Assembly: GCA_016789725.1 (NCBI GenBank)
Contig: JAEUQN010000001.1
Span: 178,086-242,085, forward strand
DNA: 64,000 bases
DNA from: Blastocatellia bacterium
GTDB taxonomy: Bacteria > Acidobacteriota > Blastocatellia > RBC074
Direction: 5' to 3'
Shown here one piece after another: positions 43,705 to 51,737 of the stretch (the stretch's first letter is position 1; the number at the start of each line of letters is the position of its first letter). Position numbers and translations under genes: made by a program. The notes under the pieces were generated by a model. That model was not told the origin of the DNA. It saw only the letters and a program-made list of their open reading frames with translations, and made no database searches.

Positions 43705-44520
43705 ATGCAAAGCAAACTCGAAAAGATTTCCCCAAAAAAAGCTGAAGAATTCCTCTCACAGAATTTTTGTAATCGCCCCATCTCCCCGCTGACAGTCCAG
43801 AAGTATGTGCGCCTCATCAAGGCGGGCAAGTTCTATGTGACGCATCAGGGCATTGCCTTTGATGAACAGGGTCGCCTGCGCGATGGACAACATCGGTTGC
43901 GTGCCATTATTGAGACGGGGACTACTGTGTCTATGATGGTGTCGCGCGGTCTAACCGAAGAAGCCGCGCTTGCCATTGACGATGGACGCAAGCGCACCGA
44001 TGCCCAGGCTTTGAGTATGGCTCATGGCGGGCCGATCAGCGGTTTCGTTGCGGCCATCGCCAAAGAAATATTCATCGGCGGTCTTCACTTCGGGACGGCT
44101 ACCAAACCCGTCGCACCGGGTCGGTTGGATTTGGTGGATTTCTACAGGGAACATGCCGAGGCGATTCAGTCTGTGTGGGAGGCGTTTCGAGATAACACGG
44201 CGGGCGTCGGGGCATCGTATATCCTCGCCGCACTCGTTCGTGCCAGTTATCATGTGCCGGCCAAAAAGCTGAAACGCTTCGCCGAAGTGCTGGCCTCGGG
44301 CTACTCCAAAGAAGGCGAAGAATTCATCATTACCTTACGCAATCACATCTTGCTCAAACGGAAGGAGCCGAAAAACCGTGCTCTGCGTGATGACCTCTAT
44401 GCGAAAACCGAACAAGCGGTGGCGGACTGGCATGCGAATAAAGGCGTCAATCGAATTGCCAAAGCCAAGAAGGAGTTGTTTCCGTTGCCATCGGATCGTG
44501 TTGTCGAGGTAGGTGAGTAG
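43705..44520 (+). CDS. ParB/DGQHR-like phage protein
   Basis: About 271 residues. AAAGGAGT precedes the ATG by about 7 bases. The N-terminal region has the ParB-like signature (SPLTVQKYVRLIKAGKFYVTHQGIAFDEQGRLRDGQHRLRAII, with DGQHRL at about 67-72), followed by a helical domain and a basic C-terminus. Such stand-alone ParB-fold proteins are common in phages and plasmids, where they may bind nucleotides or DNA; most are not partition proteins. No ParA is adjacent. It is one of few plus-strand genes in the element and opens a boundary between the accessory block and the small-protein block. Confidence 0.75.
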   Translation: MQSKLEKISPKKAEEFLSQNFCNRPISPLTVQKYVRLIKAGKFYVTHQGIAFDEQGRLRDGQHRLRAIIETGTTVSMMVSRGLTEEAALAIDDGRKRTDAQALSMAHGGPISGFVAAIAKEIFIGGLHFGTATKPVAPGRLDLVDFYREHAEAIQSVWEAFRDNTAGVGASYILAALVRASYHVPAKKLKRFAEVLASGYSKEGEEFIITLRNHILLKRKEPKNRALRDDLYAKTEQAVADWHANKGVNRIAKAKKELFPLPSDRVVEVGE

Positions 44521-44662
44521 TAGGCTCGTTTTTTGGATTTTAGATTTTGGATGGGGAGGAGTTGAGTTGAGGTAAATCGTAGAAGTTAGCAGGAGAAGGA
44601 CTGCGATGCCTATTGCGATTCGCTGGAAGGTATCGCTGTCTCCGTTCGCTGCCAGCCTCCAG

Positions 44663-45163
44663 CTATGGTTGCCCCTGACGGAGGAATCTTGCTGTGGGTG
44701 GTGGCGGGTTCTCGGAGACACGCAAAATCTCGCGCAGGAATGTCGGGGTGAATTTCGGTGTCTGATACGGTTGTCCCTGATATTCCAGGCGGAGGAAAAG
44801 CCCGTTAGGTTGGACATACATCTCGATTTCTTCCACCGGGCGATTGGTCTCCAAGTACGACTCGCTATGGGTGAGGTATTTGAAGTCGGTTCCATCCAAC
44901 GTAGCTTGACTGAAGAAGTCCACCAGAAATTCCTCTGAGGATTCGCTTGTAGTGTCCGCGAGGAATTCCAGGTACGGTGCTTTCGTCGGGTAAAACGCCA
45001 GATGTCCAAAATCAGGATGCTCCGTGAAGCTCTGACCTGCCGTTTGGGCAATCAAAGCCAGCCAGCCTTCTATCACCTCGCGGCGAATCTCTAACGTGCC
45101 ATATTGGGGCGGTGGCGGCGGGAGGTCGGTGGTATCGTGTTGCAGTTCAATTAAGATTTTCAT
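44663..45163 (-). CDS. Hypothetical element protein
   Basis: A 166-residue soluble, acidic protein with a Pro-run near the N-terminus (DLPPPPPQYG). The frame is clean and composition is plausible (EFLVDFFSQATLDGTDFKYLTHSESYLE...). No family, catalytic motif or membrane segment is recognised. It is the last gene before the strand switch and lies 74 bases downstream of the YfbR-like gene. A competing plus-strand frame is shorter and lacks a ribosome-binding site. Confidence 0.6.
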   Translation of the reverse strand: MKILIELQHDTTDLPPPPPQYGTLEIRREVIEGWLALIAQTAGQSFTEHPDFGHLAFYPTKAPYLEFLADTTSESSEEFLVDFFSQATLDGTDFKYLTHSESYLETNRPVEEIEMYVQPNGLFLRLEYQGQPYQTPKFTPTFLREILRVSENPPPPTARFLRQGQP

Positions 45164-45237
45164 GGGATTGTTTGTTCTTTCTTTTTAAGTTTTGGCGGGA
45201 ACCCTCTTGTATCGTACCTACGCCTTATTCAAAGAGT

Positions 45238-45837
45238 TCATTTTGCCTGGCCCGTTGTGTAGTGCGGGAACAGTTCATGAAACCGCTGGAGAAAGCGTGT
45301 CCGGGCGACTGTTGGTGATAGGAATTCCAGGCGGTTGCGATATTCGGCTAAGCCCTGCTCATAGCCGTCGGTCGGCAGCGTCTGCCATTCTACAGGCATT
45401 GTTTCAAAGGCGGCGGGCGCTTCGATCTGGACGACTAGCTTGTCGAGGAGGCTCACTTCTTCCGGGAACGGCCAACGTAAGCCTAATCCCACCGCAATCG
45501 TTTTCAGTACAGCGTCTTCGGCCTCGCGTATGATCTCCAGTCCCGGTGCTTTCTTGACCGGCCCTGGAATGTCGCCAAAGGGGACTTCGCCCATATCATG
45601 AATCAGCGCATACGGAGCGTGTTCCGAGGCAACAGAATGACTGAGCAACAACGAATGCTCCGCCGTGCTGATGTCGCGCAAGGTGAGGCCGCAATATCGC
45701 TGTTTTTTCGACATGCTGCGCGCGAAGAGCTCGACGTGGAATTGCTCAAAGGTGAACGCGAAAGGATAGATAAAAGTGCCATCCCCACGACTAAGCGAAA
45801 TGGATGCGAGGGGATTGTGAGTTGGTGAAATTGTCAT
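45238..45837 (-). CDS. YfbR-like HD-domain 5'-deoxynucleotidase
   Basis: A 199-residue HD phosphohydrolase. The metal-binding motif pieces are AEHSLLLS (His61), HDMGEVPFGDIPGPVKK (His80-Asp81) and SLLDKLV (the later Asp). HD-x-x-E-x-x-x-GD-x-P-x-PVK is characteristic of YfbR-type dNMP 5'-nucleotidases, which trim deoxynucleoside monophosphates. On a phage-like element this would tune the dNTP pool, and it could act together with the TS-fold enzyme. It is preceded by an 82-base gap and followed by a hypothetical gene on the same strand. Confidence 0.82.
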   Translation of the reverse strand: MTISPTHNPLASISLSRGDGTFIYPFAFTFEQFHVELFARSMSKKQRYCGLTLRDISTAEHSLLLSHSVASEHAPYALIHDMGEVPFGDIPGPVKKAPGLEIIREAEDAVLKTIAVGLGLRWPFPEEVSLLDKLVVQIEAPAAFETMPVEWQTLPTDGYEQGLAEYRNRLEFLSPTVARTRFLQRFHELFPHYTTGQAK

Positions 45838-45919
45838 GAGAGGCGATTTTTAGTGACGCTTTTCCTCTAAGATCGCGGACGTCACGTTGCTACGCAAGTT
45901 GAAGACCAAACAAGCCTAC

Positions 45920-46114
45920 TTAACGAGTTCGTATTCGGCGTGCGACCCATCGGTGTGCCGGAGGGCTGGCGGGAAGATGCCAACTGCATTCTGAGCAGCT
46001 ATAACGACCTTCGTACTCCTTGCCGTCCAGAGACGGCTTGTTCCATTCAGGCTCGAACCAGATGAAGTTGGACTCGCACTCCGGGCAATGGCAGGCTATC
46101 AGTTCATTTTGCAT
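45920..46114 (-). CDS. Small zinc-ribbon protein
   Basis: A 64-residue protein with two cysteine pairs, CHCPEC (8-13) and CSEC (40-43), forming a compact zinc ribbon around an acidic loop, with a basic C-terminal tail (RWVARRIRTR) suited to nucleic-acid contact. Its start overlaps the 3' end of the AlkB-like gene by 16 bases on the same strand. Family unknown. Confidence 0.65.
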   Translation of the reverse strand: MQNELIACHCPECESNFIWFEPEWNKPSLDGKEYEGRYSCSECSWHLPASPPAHRWVARRIRTR

Positions 46115-46800
46115 TGGTTAGTTACCATGCGCACGGTCAGACTGATTCGTCCGCCTTGCCTGAGTAGTTGTGGGGTTGTTGGGAATAATTTGCTGACCCC
46201 ATGCCAAGCCATCCGCGCCGCGCCGTGCATGATGCAAACGTCGCCAGAATGCAGTTTCACATTGAAACCACCGGCTTCGGACATGGTAGTTCCGACCCGA
46301 AACACGCACGAATCACCCAGCGAATACGTGATAATCGCATTCCTCAGATTCTGCTCCGTTCTGTCTTGGTGCATTCCCAGTTTTCCGTTTGGGAAGGGGT
46401 AATAGTTGATCAGGCAAGACTGCGACTGATATTCCGTCTCGCCAAGAGTCTGTGCAATCGCCCGCGCATCGCTTGCCAATGCAGGAGGAATGGCAGGCCA
46501 GGGTTTCCCTGTCACAGGATGAATGCGCTGATACCGATAGCCGTGCTTCTCGCCGATGAATTCCGTTCCACTGTACGGTTGCTCACCCGCGACCCAGCCC
46601 CACTCCCCGCAATTTGTCAATTGCTGGGTGAAATTTTGACCGCCGTTCATCTTGGGGGTGAAAAACGGTGCGGCTTTGACCAAGGTACGGATCATAGCGA
46701 GCATCGTGTGTTGCTGTTCTTTCGACCAATGATGACGCAGGATTATAATGCCTGCTATCGGGCGTTCGAGGTAGGATTCGTTGTCGAAGAGGCTTAACAT
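46099..46800 (-). CDS. alkB: AlkB-like Fe(II)/2-oxoglutarate dioxygenase
   Basis: A 233-residue dioxygenase. The iron triad is His144-x-Asp146 (LGMHQDRTEQN) and His200 (MAWHGV). The 2-oxoglutarate-binding arginines lie in RISLTVRMV (Arg218 and Arg224), the AlkB signature, and NYYPFPNGKLGMHQD is typical of the family. It would directly reverse N-alkylated bases in DNA or RNA; some phage members may act on modified bases. It overlaps the zinc-ribbon gene. Repair of alkylated DNA fits an element that carries its own DNA-metabolism set, and a link to the base-modification-like cassette is only speculation. Confidence 0.9.
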   Translation of the reverse strand: MLSLFDNESYLERPIAGIIILRHHWSKEQQHTMLAMIRTLVKAAPFFTPKMNGGQNFTQQLTNCGEWGWVAGEQPYSGTEFIGEKHGYRYQRIHPVTGKPWPAIPPALASDARAIAQTLGETEYQSQSCLINYYPFPNGKLGMHQDRTEQNLRNAIITYSLGDSCVFRVGTTMSEAGGFNVKLHSGDVCIMHGAARMAWHGVSKLFPTTPQLLRQGGRISLTVRMVTNQCKMN

Positions 46801-46834
46801 AATCGTTTACCGAAACCGCCGTTCCCGCGTGGCG

Positions 46835-47023
46835 TCATAGGCTAAATCTGAGGCGACCAGACAAGCATTGCATGCGTTCGCTGACCTTCGCCCATTCCAG
46901 CTTCTCCGCCAGTTCTTGAGCGAGCGGTGAAAGCGGTTGTTCGTCATCAGATGGCTCGTAATATGAATCAAGAGACTTTGTTGTTTTGTCCCTGTTTCTG
47001 AGCGGTCGTCCAGATTTAGGCAA
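46835..47023 (-). CDS. Possible small acidic/helical protein
   Basis: A short frame of about 62 codons ending FSGR-like (CLSGRLRFSL). It would start at a TTG that overlaps the stop of the upstream gene; a longer version starts at 47074. The stretch DSYYEPSDDEQPLSPLAQELAEKLEWAKVSERM has believable protein composition and reuses the words EDLEWAKKHE-like seen in the upstream protein. There is no strong ribosome-binding site. It may be a real overlapping gene or a shadow. Confidence 0.35.
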   Translation of the reverse strand: MPKSGRPLRNRDKTTKSLDSYYEPSDDEQPLSPLAQELAEKLEWAKVSERMQCLSGRLRFSL

Positions 47024-47450
47024 AGAGAGGCCGCATGTTGTTGACCTTAACGATCTCGGCTTGCGCGGCGGCAACTTTCTCCTTCAGGTGATTGCGATAG
47101 GCATCGTAGGTCGGATCGTCTTCGTGCTTTTTGGCCCATTCCAAATCTTCTTCGAGCGTGCGGATTTCAGCTTGGAATTGGGTCTCTTTTTTGCGCACGG
47201 AGTCTTCGGTGCGAATCACTTTCACCAAACGCAGCACCGTCCCCTTGTCGTAGTCCATTACGGTCGGAATCCCAGCGGGAATATCGGGATTGATGCCGCA
47301 GGAAACACTTTTGAAATCCTTGTGCGTGTATTGCCACTCGACCAAGCTGATCGCTTTGAGCTTGGTGCCAGTGGCTTGCTCGTAGGCTGCGATGGCGTTC
47401 GGATCACCAATAACACTTGTTTCGTCAGTGTGGAAGTATTGTCGGTTCAT
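47016..47450 (-). CDS. Hypothetical coiled-coil protein
   Basis: About 144 residues. The C-terminal half is a charged coiled coil (RKKETQFQAEIRTLEEDLEWAKKHEDDPTYDAYRNHLKEKVAAAQAEIVKVNN). The N-terminal half contains ETSVIGDPNAIAAYEQATG and a single Cys. The ATG at 47450 is preferred over a TTG 16 codons upstream. No family is recognised. It is isolated by about 150 bases from the next upstream gene. Confidence 0.55.
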   Translation of the reverse strand: MNRQYFHTDETSVIGDPNAIAAYEQATGTKLKAISLVEWQYTHKDFKSVSCGINPDIPAGIPTVMDYDKGTVLRLVKVIRTEDSVRKKETQFQAEIRTLEEDLEWAKKHEDDPTYDAYRNHLKEKVAAAQAEIVKVNNMRPLFA

Positions 47451-47600
47451 CGTTTGTTTGTTGCTTAGCACCAGTGAAAGCCGTTGGTGCTGTACCAACT
47501 CAAACTTTCGCCGTTGGAGAAATAAATGTTAGGAGTGGCTTCCGCTACGCATACTGCCCGTTGTTTGCCGTGGAAACAGATGGTTACGGATTGACCGATT

Positions 47601-48791
47601 TTAGGAGGCTTGATATTGGTTCGTCGTCTCATCGCTCAAGCGCAAAAGAATCGTGGGCAACAGTCTCGCAAATGGCTCGCCGCTCGTTGTGGTTGTATGC
47701 CAATCTCCGGGAAGGCCGTTCTCTGTCCTCTGGCTCCGGCCTAACGATGTGTCAGTGAAGATTTGTTTAGTTGTGAGGTCTTGTACACGCGGGCGGCCAA
47801 AGCCGTCTGGCTCTAATGGCTGCACCAGGATGTTCGTTGCGGTGAGGTTTCGCCGCTTGTCGAGGAGTTTCATGGCAGCAGTTAATTGAAGGTCCCAGTT
47901 TTCTGCCAATAGCGTTGCAATGGAGATGTTGGGCGGAAGTTCGATCAATTCATAATTGGGTGGGAATGGTTGGTAGCGTTCGTTGCCCAATCGTTGACAG
48001 CGTGGCTCGTTCCGCAACTCGCCATTCGGATCAATTAACCAATCACCATATTCGTCCCCCAAAATGATCCAAGTATGTGCTTCGTGAATGGGGCCATATT
48101 GGATTGGCAACCTGTATGGTTGACCTGTTGTATGCGCGTAACTGAGTGTGTCGGGATGCTCGTATGTGCCTTGAATTAGCATCCGATTGATCCTTTCCCC
48201 GTCGGCGAGAGACGCAACCACGAGCGCACCAACATCACAAGGCCATGATTGCTCACCGTTCAGAAGTGAGCCAACTTCTTCGTACTGTTTGAGTATCGCT
48301 TGGATTTCATTGCCAGGGAGATTGGGACGAAAGACTTGGAGATCAATTTGGTGAAGTTTCTCAGTCAACCGCTGGCGCTTGGAATTTGGGGTTCTGATGT
48401 TGTGGACATCCAGTATAAAAGGGCTGTTTGCGGTGTAGTCCGCGATCTGACATTCCGCGCGCAGTTCTTCTGTCCAGCGTGCCAATAATTCGTTTTTGGT
48501 CACAACGCCATCGCCATCAATAAACAGTTCCTCCTGTTCTCGTTGCTGCGCGCGAATCAAAACGTGCGCCGGCACGCCTTGGGTTTGGATCCATTGCAGA
48601 TCGAAGCGGATTTCAGGAAACGTCCGGCGCAACGGCGCAAGCATGCACTCCGCCAACAACCGACAGCCGCCAGCCAGCCAATCACAGAAGGTTTCATCGC
48701 CTTCCTCTTGTGCGTTGAGGATGGCAAAGACCTCGTCCGTTCGCAGCCAAGTGGCGAGTTCCCTGCCCCACTCTGATGTGATTATTGCCAT
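47601..48791 (-). CDS. Hypothetical protein with possible papain-like Cys-His-Asp triad
   Basis: A 396-residue soluble protein. In the middle, WPCDVGALVVASLADGERINRMLIQGTYEHPD is followed by EAHTWIILGDEYGDWLIDPNGEL. The order Cys ... His ... Asp-Pro within about 80 residues, with AHTW and LIDPN on consecutive strands, resembles the transglutaminase/papain-like fold (as in arylamine acetyltransferases). It is therefore possibly a cysteine peptidase or acyl transferase. The rest has no recognisable domain. Its ATG overlaps the end of the clamp-tail protein gene by 10 bases, so the two are probably co-translated. Confidence 0.55.
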   Translation of the reverse strand: MAIITSEWGRELATWLRTDEVFAILNAQEEGDETFCDWLAGGCRLLAECMLAPLRRTFPEIRFDLQWIQTQGVPAHVLIRAQQREQEELFIDGDGVVTKNELLARWTEELRAECQIADYTANSPFILDVHNIRTPNSKRQRLTEKLHQIDLQVFRPNLPGNEIQAILKQYEEVGSLLNGEQSWPCDVGALVVASLADGERINRMLIQGTYEHPDTLSYAHTTGQPYRLPIQYGPIHEAHTWIILGDEYGDWLIDPNGELRNEPRCQRLGNERYQPFPPNYELIELPPNISIATLLAENWDLQLTAAMKLLDKRRNLTATNILVQPLEPDGFGRPRVQDLTTKQIFTDTSLGRSQRTENGLPGDWHTTTTSGEPFARLLPTILLRLSDETTNQYQAS

Positions 48792-49357
48792 AACGAAAGC
48801 TGTCCTTTCGGTTGAGTAGGGGTATTAGTGATGACAGGGGTAGATTGTTGTTTGGGCATCGGTGTCAGTGAATGATGGGCCAGTGGTGTAGTTGTCGTGG
48901 GAGGGTCTGCTGGTGAAGCGGCGATTACGATATGCGCTTCTGCCTCAACCATTGGCATTTCCGGTTGTGGCGGTGCAGGCTGAATTGGAGCCGTAGTCTC
49001 TGCGACAACTTCTACTGGTGGAGTAACCGGATCGCTTGAGGTTGCTGCCTCGACCGGCTGCGCTTTGCTGCGAGTCGTGCGGGTTGCGCTTACCGCTTCC
49101 GCTTTTTCTGCCCATGGTCGGAAATATATCGTAACGCTAATGATCTTTTCTGCATCCCGTCCGCGTGCGATTAACCAATCGCCTTTGGGCCGCGCCGAAT
49201 TCATTTCGATTTTGATTTCAGCCGCCGGATTTTGTGTGACGGCATGAATCTGCGCGCGTTCGTCGCGGGTCAATGACCGTGCTTGTTGCCACGCAAGCGT
49301 TAAGATATTTCCGATTTGTTGGCCTATTTCAGCGGGTGTTAAGACAGTGGTTGGCAT
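48782..49357 (-). CDS. Hypothetical protein ending in a clamp-binding-like motif
   Basis: A 191-residue protein. A folded N-terminal part (about 1-90, with IKIEMNSARPKGDWLIARGRD and VTIYFRPWA) is joined to a Pro/Thr-rich, acidic disordered tail. The very C-terminus is KGQLSLWQ. QL[SD]L[FW] at a disordered tail is the consensus by which proteins bind the bacterial beta sliding clamp. The element encodes its own DnaN, so this protein may be recruited to it. Its stop overlaps the start of the Cys-His-Asp protein. The N-terminal domain is not recognised. Confidence 0.6.
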   Translation of the reverse strand: MPTTVLTPAEIGQQIGNILTLAWQQARSLTRDERAQIHAVTQNPAAEIKIEMNSARPKGDWLIARGRDAEKIISVTIYFRPWAEKAEAVSATRTTRSKAQPVEAATSSDPVTPPVEVVAETTAPIQPAPPQPEMPMVEAEAHIVIAASPADPPTTTTPLAHHSLTPMPKQQSTPVITNTPTQPKGQLSLWQ

Positions 49358-49425
49358 GATACTTATTCTGGGTTGTGATGCCGTGAGGGGGAAAGCAAGG
49401 GACGTGCTGTGATTATAGAGCCATC

Positions 49426-49470
49426 CCCATTCCGCTTTTTTTACACCTGTTTCCCATTCCGCTTCTTTTT
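49426..49470. repeat. Two direct repeats CCCATTCCGCTT-(T/C)TTTT
   Basis: CCCATTCCGCTTTTTTT (49426-49442) recurs almost exactly at 49453-49470 (CCCATTCCGCTTCTTTTT), 27 bases start to start. It lies in the 147-base gap upstream of the 191-residue gene. A repeated site at about 2.5 helical turns could be a tandem regulator-binding site or a small iteron pair. A short GAGGC/GCCTC hairpin lies just to the right. Confidence 0.6.
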
Positions 49471-49504
49471 CATTCGAGGCTCGGTTCCGGCCTCATCGTA
49501 TGGC

Positions 49505-50008
49505 CTATTGGAGCTTCCCTGCTAAGTCCGTTTTGACGGTCATCGGTTTCTCTGCCGAGAAGAAGTAGCCCGTCGCGCCGATCTTCTCAATCTTCACATA
49601 GCTCAATTGCTGCCCTTCGGCTTTTTGTTGCGTCATCGCCGCCAATATCTCGTTGAGCTTGACGCTTTCCAACCTCACTGCTTCCCGCTTTTCTTCCTTG
49701 CTAGCAGGCGGAAGGGTTGGTTGAAGCTGTCCTTCGATGACTTGGAGTCGCTCGTTTGCACCGTTCACTGTGACGATTGCTTCCAGGCTCGCTGGGCGAA
49801 TCATCATTTCGACAATTTGTGCTTTCGCTCCAACTTTGTCTTGCAGAGCTTTCAGGTTCTGTTCCATTGCGAGGACGTTGAATTGCGTGTTGATCGGCGC
49901 GCCCGAAGCAACTGTTTCCGACGGCTTGCTACCTGAGTTACAGCTTGCAGCGAGGCAAGCCGTGATGAGAACGATCACGAGTACGATGGGGAGTTTGATG
50001 GGTTTCAC
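49505..50008 (-). CDS. Putative lipoprotein
   Basis: A 167-residue protein with an N-terminal signal (about 1-20) and lipobox LAASC, so it is probably lipid-anchored at Cys23. The mature part has two beta-rich segments (QIVEMMIRPASLEAIVTVNGANERLQVIEGQL and QQLSYVKIEKIGATGYFFSAEKPMTVKTDLAGKLQ). No family is recognised. It follows the OmpA-like exported gene by 62 bases. Envelope proteins like this within the element are unlike phage genes and suggest either a conjugation-related or host-derived insertion. Confidence 0.6.
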   Translation of the reverse strand: MKPIKLPIVLVIVLITACLAASCNSGSKPSETVASGAPINTQFNVLAMEQNLKALQDKVGAKAQIVEMMIRPASLEAIVTVNGANERLQVIEGQLQPTLPPASKEEKREAVRLESVKLNEILAAMTQQKAEGQQLSYVKIEKIGATGYFFSAEKPMTVKTDLAGKLQ

Positions 50009-50070
50009 GTTTGCTTATCCTTTGCCTGAATGGGCGTGCCTATCGCTTCGACGAAAGGCACGCTGGTTGG

Positions 50071-51063
50071 TTACGGAATCAGGATCACGCGCGCTTGTTT
50101 CGTGCGGCCCGGTTGTGTTTTCACCTCGATCCGATTGGCGTCAATCGTGATCCCGATTGCGCCTTGCGTCAGGGCAGCTTTCACGTTGCTCGCCCGTGTC
50201 AAATCCAATCTGGCCTTCTCCGTCGGCAATTGCTCGCCAATGATGAGAAGCTTTGCTGTCGGTTGCGCTTGAAGCTGTCGCGCGACGTCCATCAGCAGGT
50301 TCTTGCACGCATTATCTACGCGGGCATTGCTTTGCTTGAACGTATCGCAGGTTGCTACTACGACTGGTACTGGTGGCGGCGATACTGCTTTGATCTTTAC
50401 GCTCGTTGCCCCTTCGGCTTTGCACGCTTCCGTACTGGTCACCTCTACACGCACCGTAATGGTGGCTTCCGGCGCGACGCCGGTCGTGTCGAGCAACATC
50501 GCCTGATCATTGGAACTCCGAATCGTTCCTGCCGACGCAAACCAAGCCACGCTGGTTTGTCCGTAATTTTGTCCGCCGTTGACTTGGCTGCGCGTAATGC
50601 GCACAGTCTCGCCGCCATCCACTTCCGCTTGAGCGGCTTCGACAGTTAGCTTCTCGTCGTAACAAGTCACAACTGGCTTCGGTGGCGTACACTCGTTCAC
50701 CACGATGATGCGGTTGTCATACGCCACGCATTTCCCTTCGATCAATTCGGCGGTCAATTTGTAACTGCCTGGCGCAAAGCTCGCCGTGTCCAGCGTGTAG
50801 TGGCTCCCTTTCCCAACTTGTTTGCCGTTGATCGTCCAGACCGTTGCTTCGGGCGTGTCCAGATTCGCAAAGACCCCGATCAGAGCGAAGCGCTTTCCCT
50901 CGCCCGTGCAGGTCTTGATTTCCGCCGGGCCGTTGATCTTTAGCGAAGGGATCGCCAATAGGTCTACTTCCGCTTTCTTTGGTTTGCTTTTTTGCGCCCA
51001 GCCGCTCACGGTGAGCAGTAGCAGCAGGCTGATGAGGATGGTGAGTTTGCCTTGTTGTTTCAT
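50071..51063 (-). CDS. Exported protein with OmpA-like C-terminal domain
   Basis: A 330-residue protein with a signal peptide (about 1-23, SGWAQK). The N-terminal region has Ig/PKD-like segments (TVWTINGKQVGKGSHYTLDTASFAPGSYKLTAELIEGKC). The C-terminal third (CDTFKQSNARVDNACKNLLMDVARQLQAQPTAKLLIIGEQLPTEKARLDLTRASNVKAALT) matches the OmpA peptidoglycan-binding fold as it appears in Acidobacteriota, with conserved Cys pairs. It would link the outer membrane or periplasm to the cell wall. Its ATG overlaps the previous gene by four bases. Confidence 0.75.
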   Translation of the reverse strand: MKQQGKLTILISLLLLLTVSGWAQKSKPKKAEVDLLAIPSLKINGPAEIKTCTGEGKRFALIGVFANLDTPEATVWTINGKQVGKGSHYTLDTASFAPGSYKLTAELIEGKCVAYDNRIIVVNECTPPKPVVTCYDEKLTVEAAQAEVDGGETVRITRSQVNGGQNYGQTSVAWFASAGTIRSSNDQAMLLDTTGVAPEATITVRVEVTSTEACKAEGATSVKIKAVSPPPVPVVVATCDTFKQSNARVDNACKNLLMDVARQLQAQPTAKLLIIGEQLPTEKARLDLTRASNVKAALTQGAIGITIDANRIEVKTQPGRTKQARVILIP

Positions 51064-51599
51064 GAAAAGTCTCCATATAGTTTCGATTTTGCACGCCCTT
51101 TGAGCGCCAGCTTTCGACGTCGTCTATGCTTCTCTGCAATTGCAGTTCCAATCCCGATTGCCAACAACGAAAGCGAGGCGGGTTCCGAGGTTTCTGCGGT
51201 GGGCGGCGGATTGGGCTTGGGCTTAAAAGGGTCGCAGGGATCAGTCGGGATAACGACAGGGCAGCGGTCAGTTCCCCGATGTGGTCGGGTCAATCGCCAG
51301 ATTGTTATACCTGTCCCAATAACGGTGGAAGTCAGGATGACCGGCTTCCAGGGGAAATAGTTTTCCGTTCCAGCGACAATCTCCTCCAACCGACAAAACC
51401 CGCCGCTGCTGTTTTCGCAAACCACGCCCGGCCCGGCGGTGACAGTGTGTCCATTCGTAAGAACAAACGTATCGGTTGCCTGTGTAGTTGTGCTGGTTGG
51501 GCGCACGGGGTCTTGGAATAACGAGACTCCCAACGAGTCGGCCCGTCCTGTAACGAAACAGGCGCACAGCAGCGTTACGAGGAGAATTACTTGTTTCAT
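51060..51599 (-). CDS. Exported protein with PEP-CTERM-like tail
   Basis: A 179-residue protein. The signal peptide ends near residue 20 (VTGRADS). A short domain with two cysteines (VVCENSSGGFCRLEEI) follows, then a hydrophobic segment ITIWRLT and a Pro-rich linker. The C-terminus reads SEPASLSLLAIGIGTAIAEKHRRRR, then a basic tail. A PEP-like motif, a hydrophobic helix and an Arg cluster in that order resemble the PEP-CTERM exosortase sorting signal, with Ser in place of the first Pro. No exosortase gene is in the window. The ATG at 51599 is preferred because the signal peptide begins there; it overlaps the next gene. Confidence 0.6.
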   Translation of the reverse strand: MKQVILLVTLLCACFVTGRADSLGVSLFQDPVRPTSTTTQATDTFVLTNGHTVTAGPGVVCENSSGGFCRLEEIVAGTENYFPWKPVILTSTVIGTGITIWRLTRPHRGTDRCPVVIPTDPCDPFKPKPNPPPTAETSEPASLSLLAIGIGTAIAEKHRRRRKLALKGRAKSKLYGDFS

Positions 51600-51737
51600 T
51601 TTGAGGAATCCTTTTCGGGTGAGGGGTTGCGTGTGAGGGTCACAGATCGTTGTTGCGTGTTCGCGTCGAATACCATCCGTAAAAATCAAAAGGCACCCCA
51701 TTGCTGAGATGCCTCCTGATTACGGCGGGAAGAGTGA

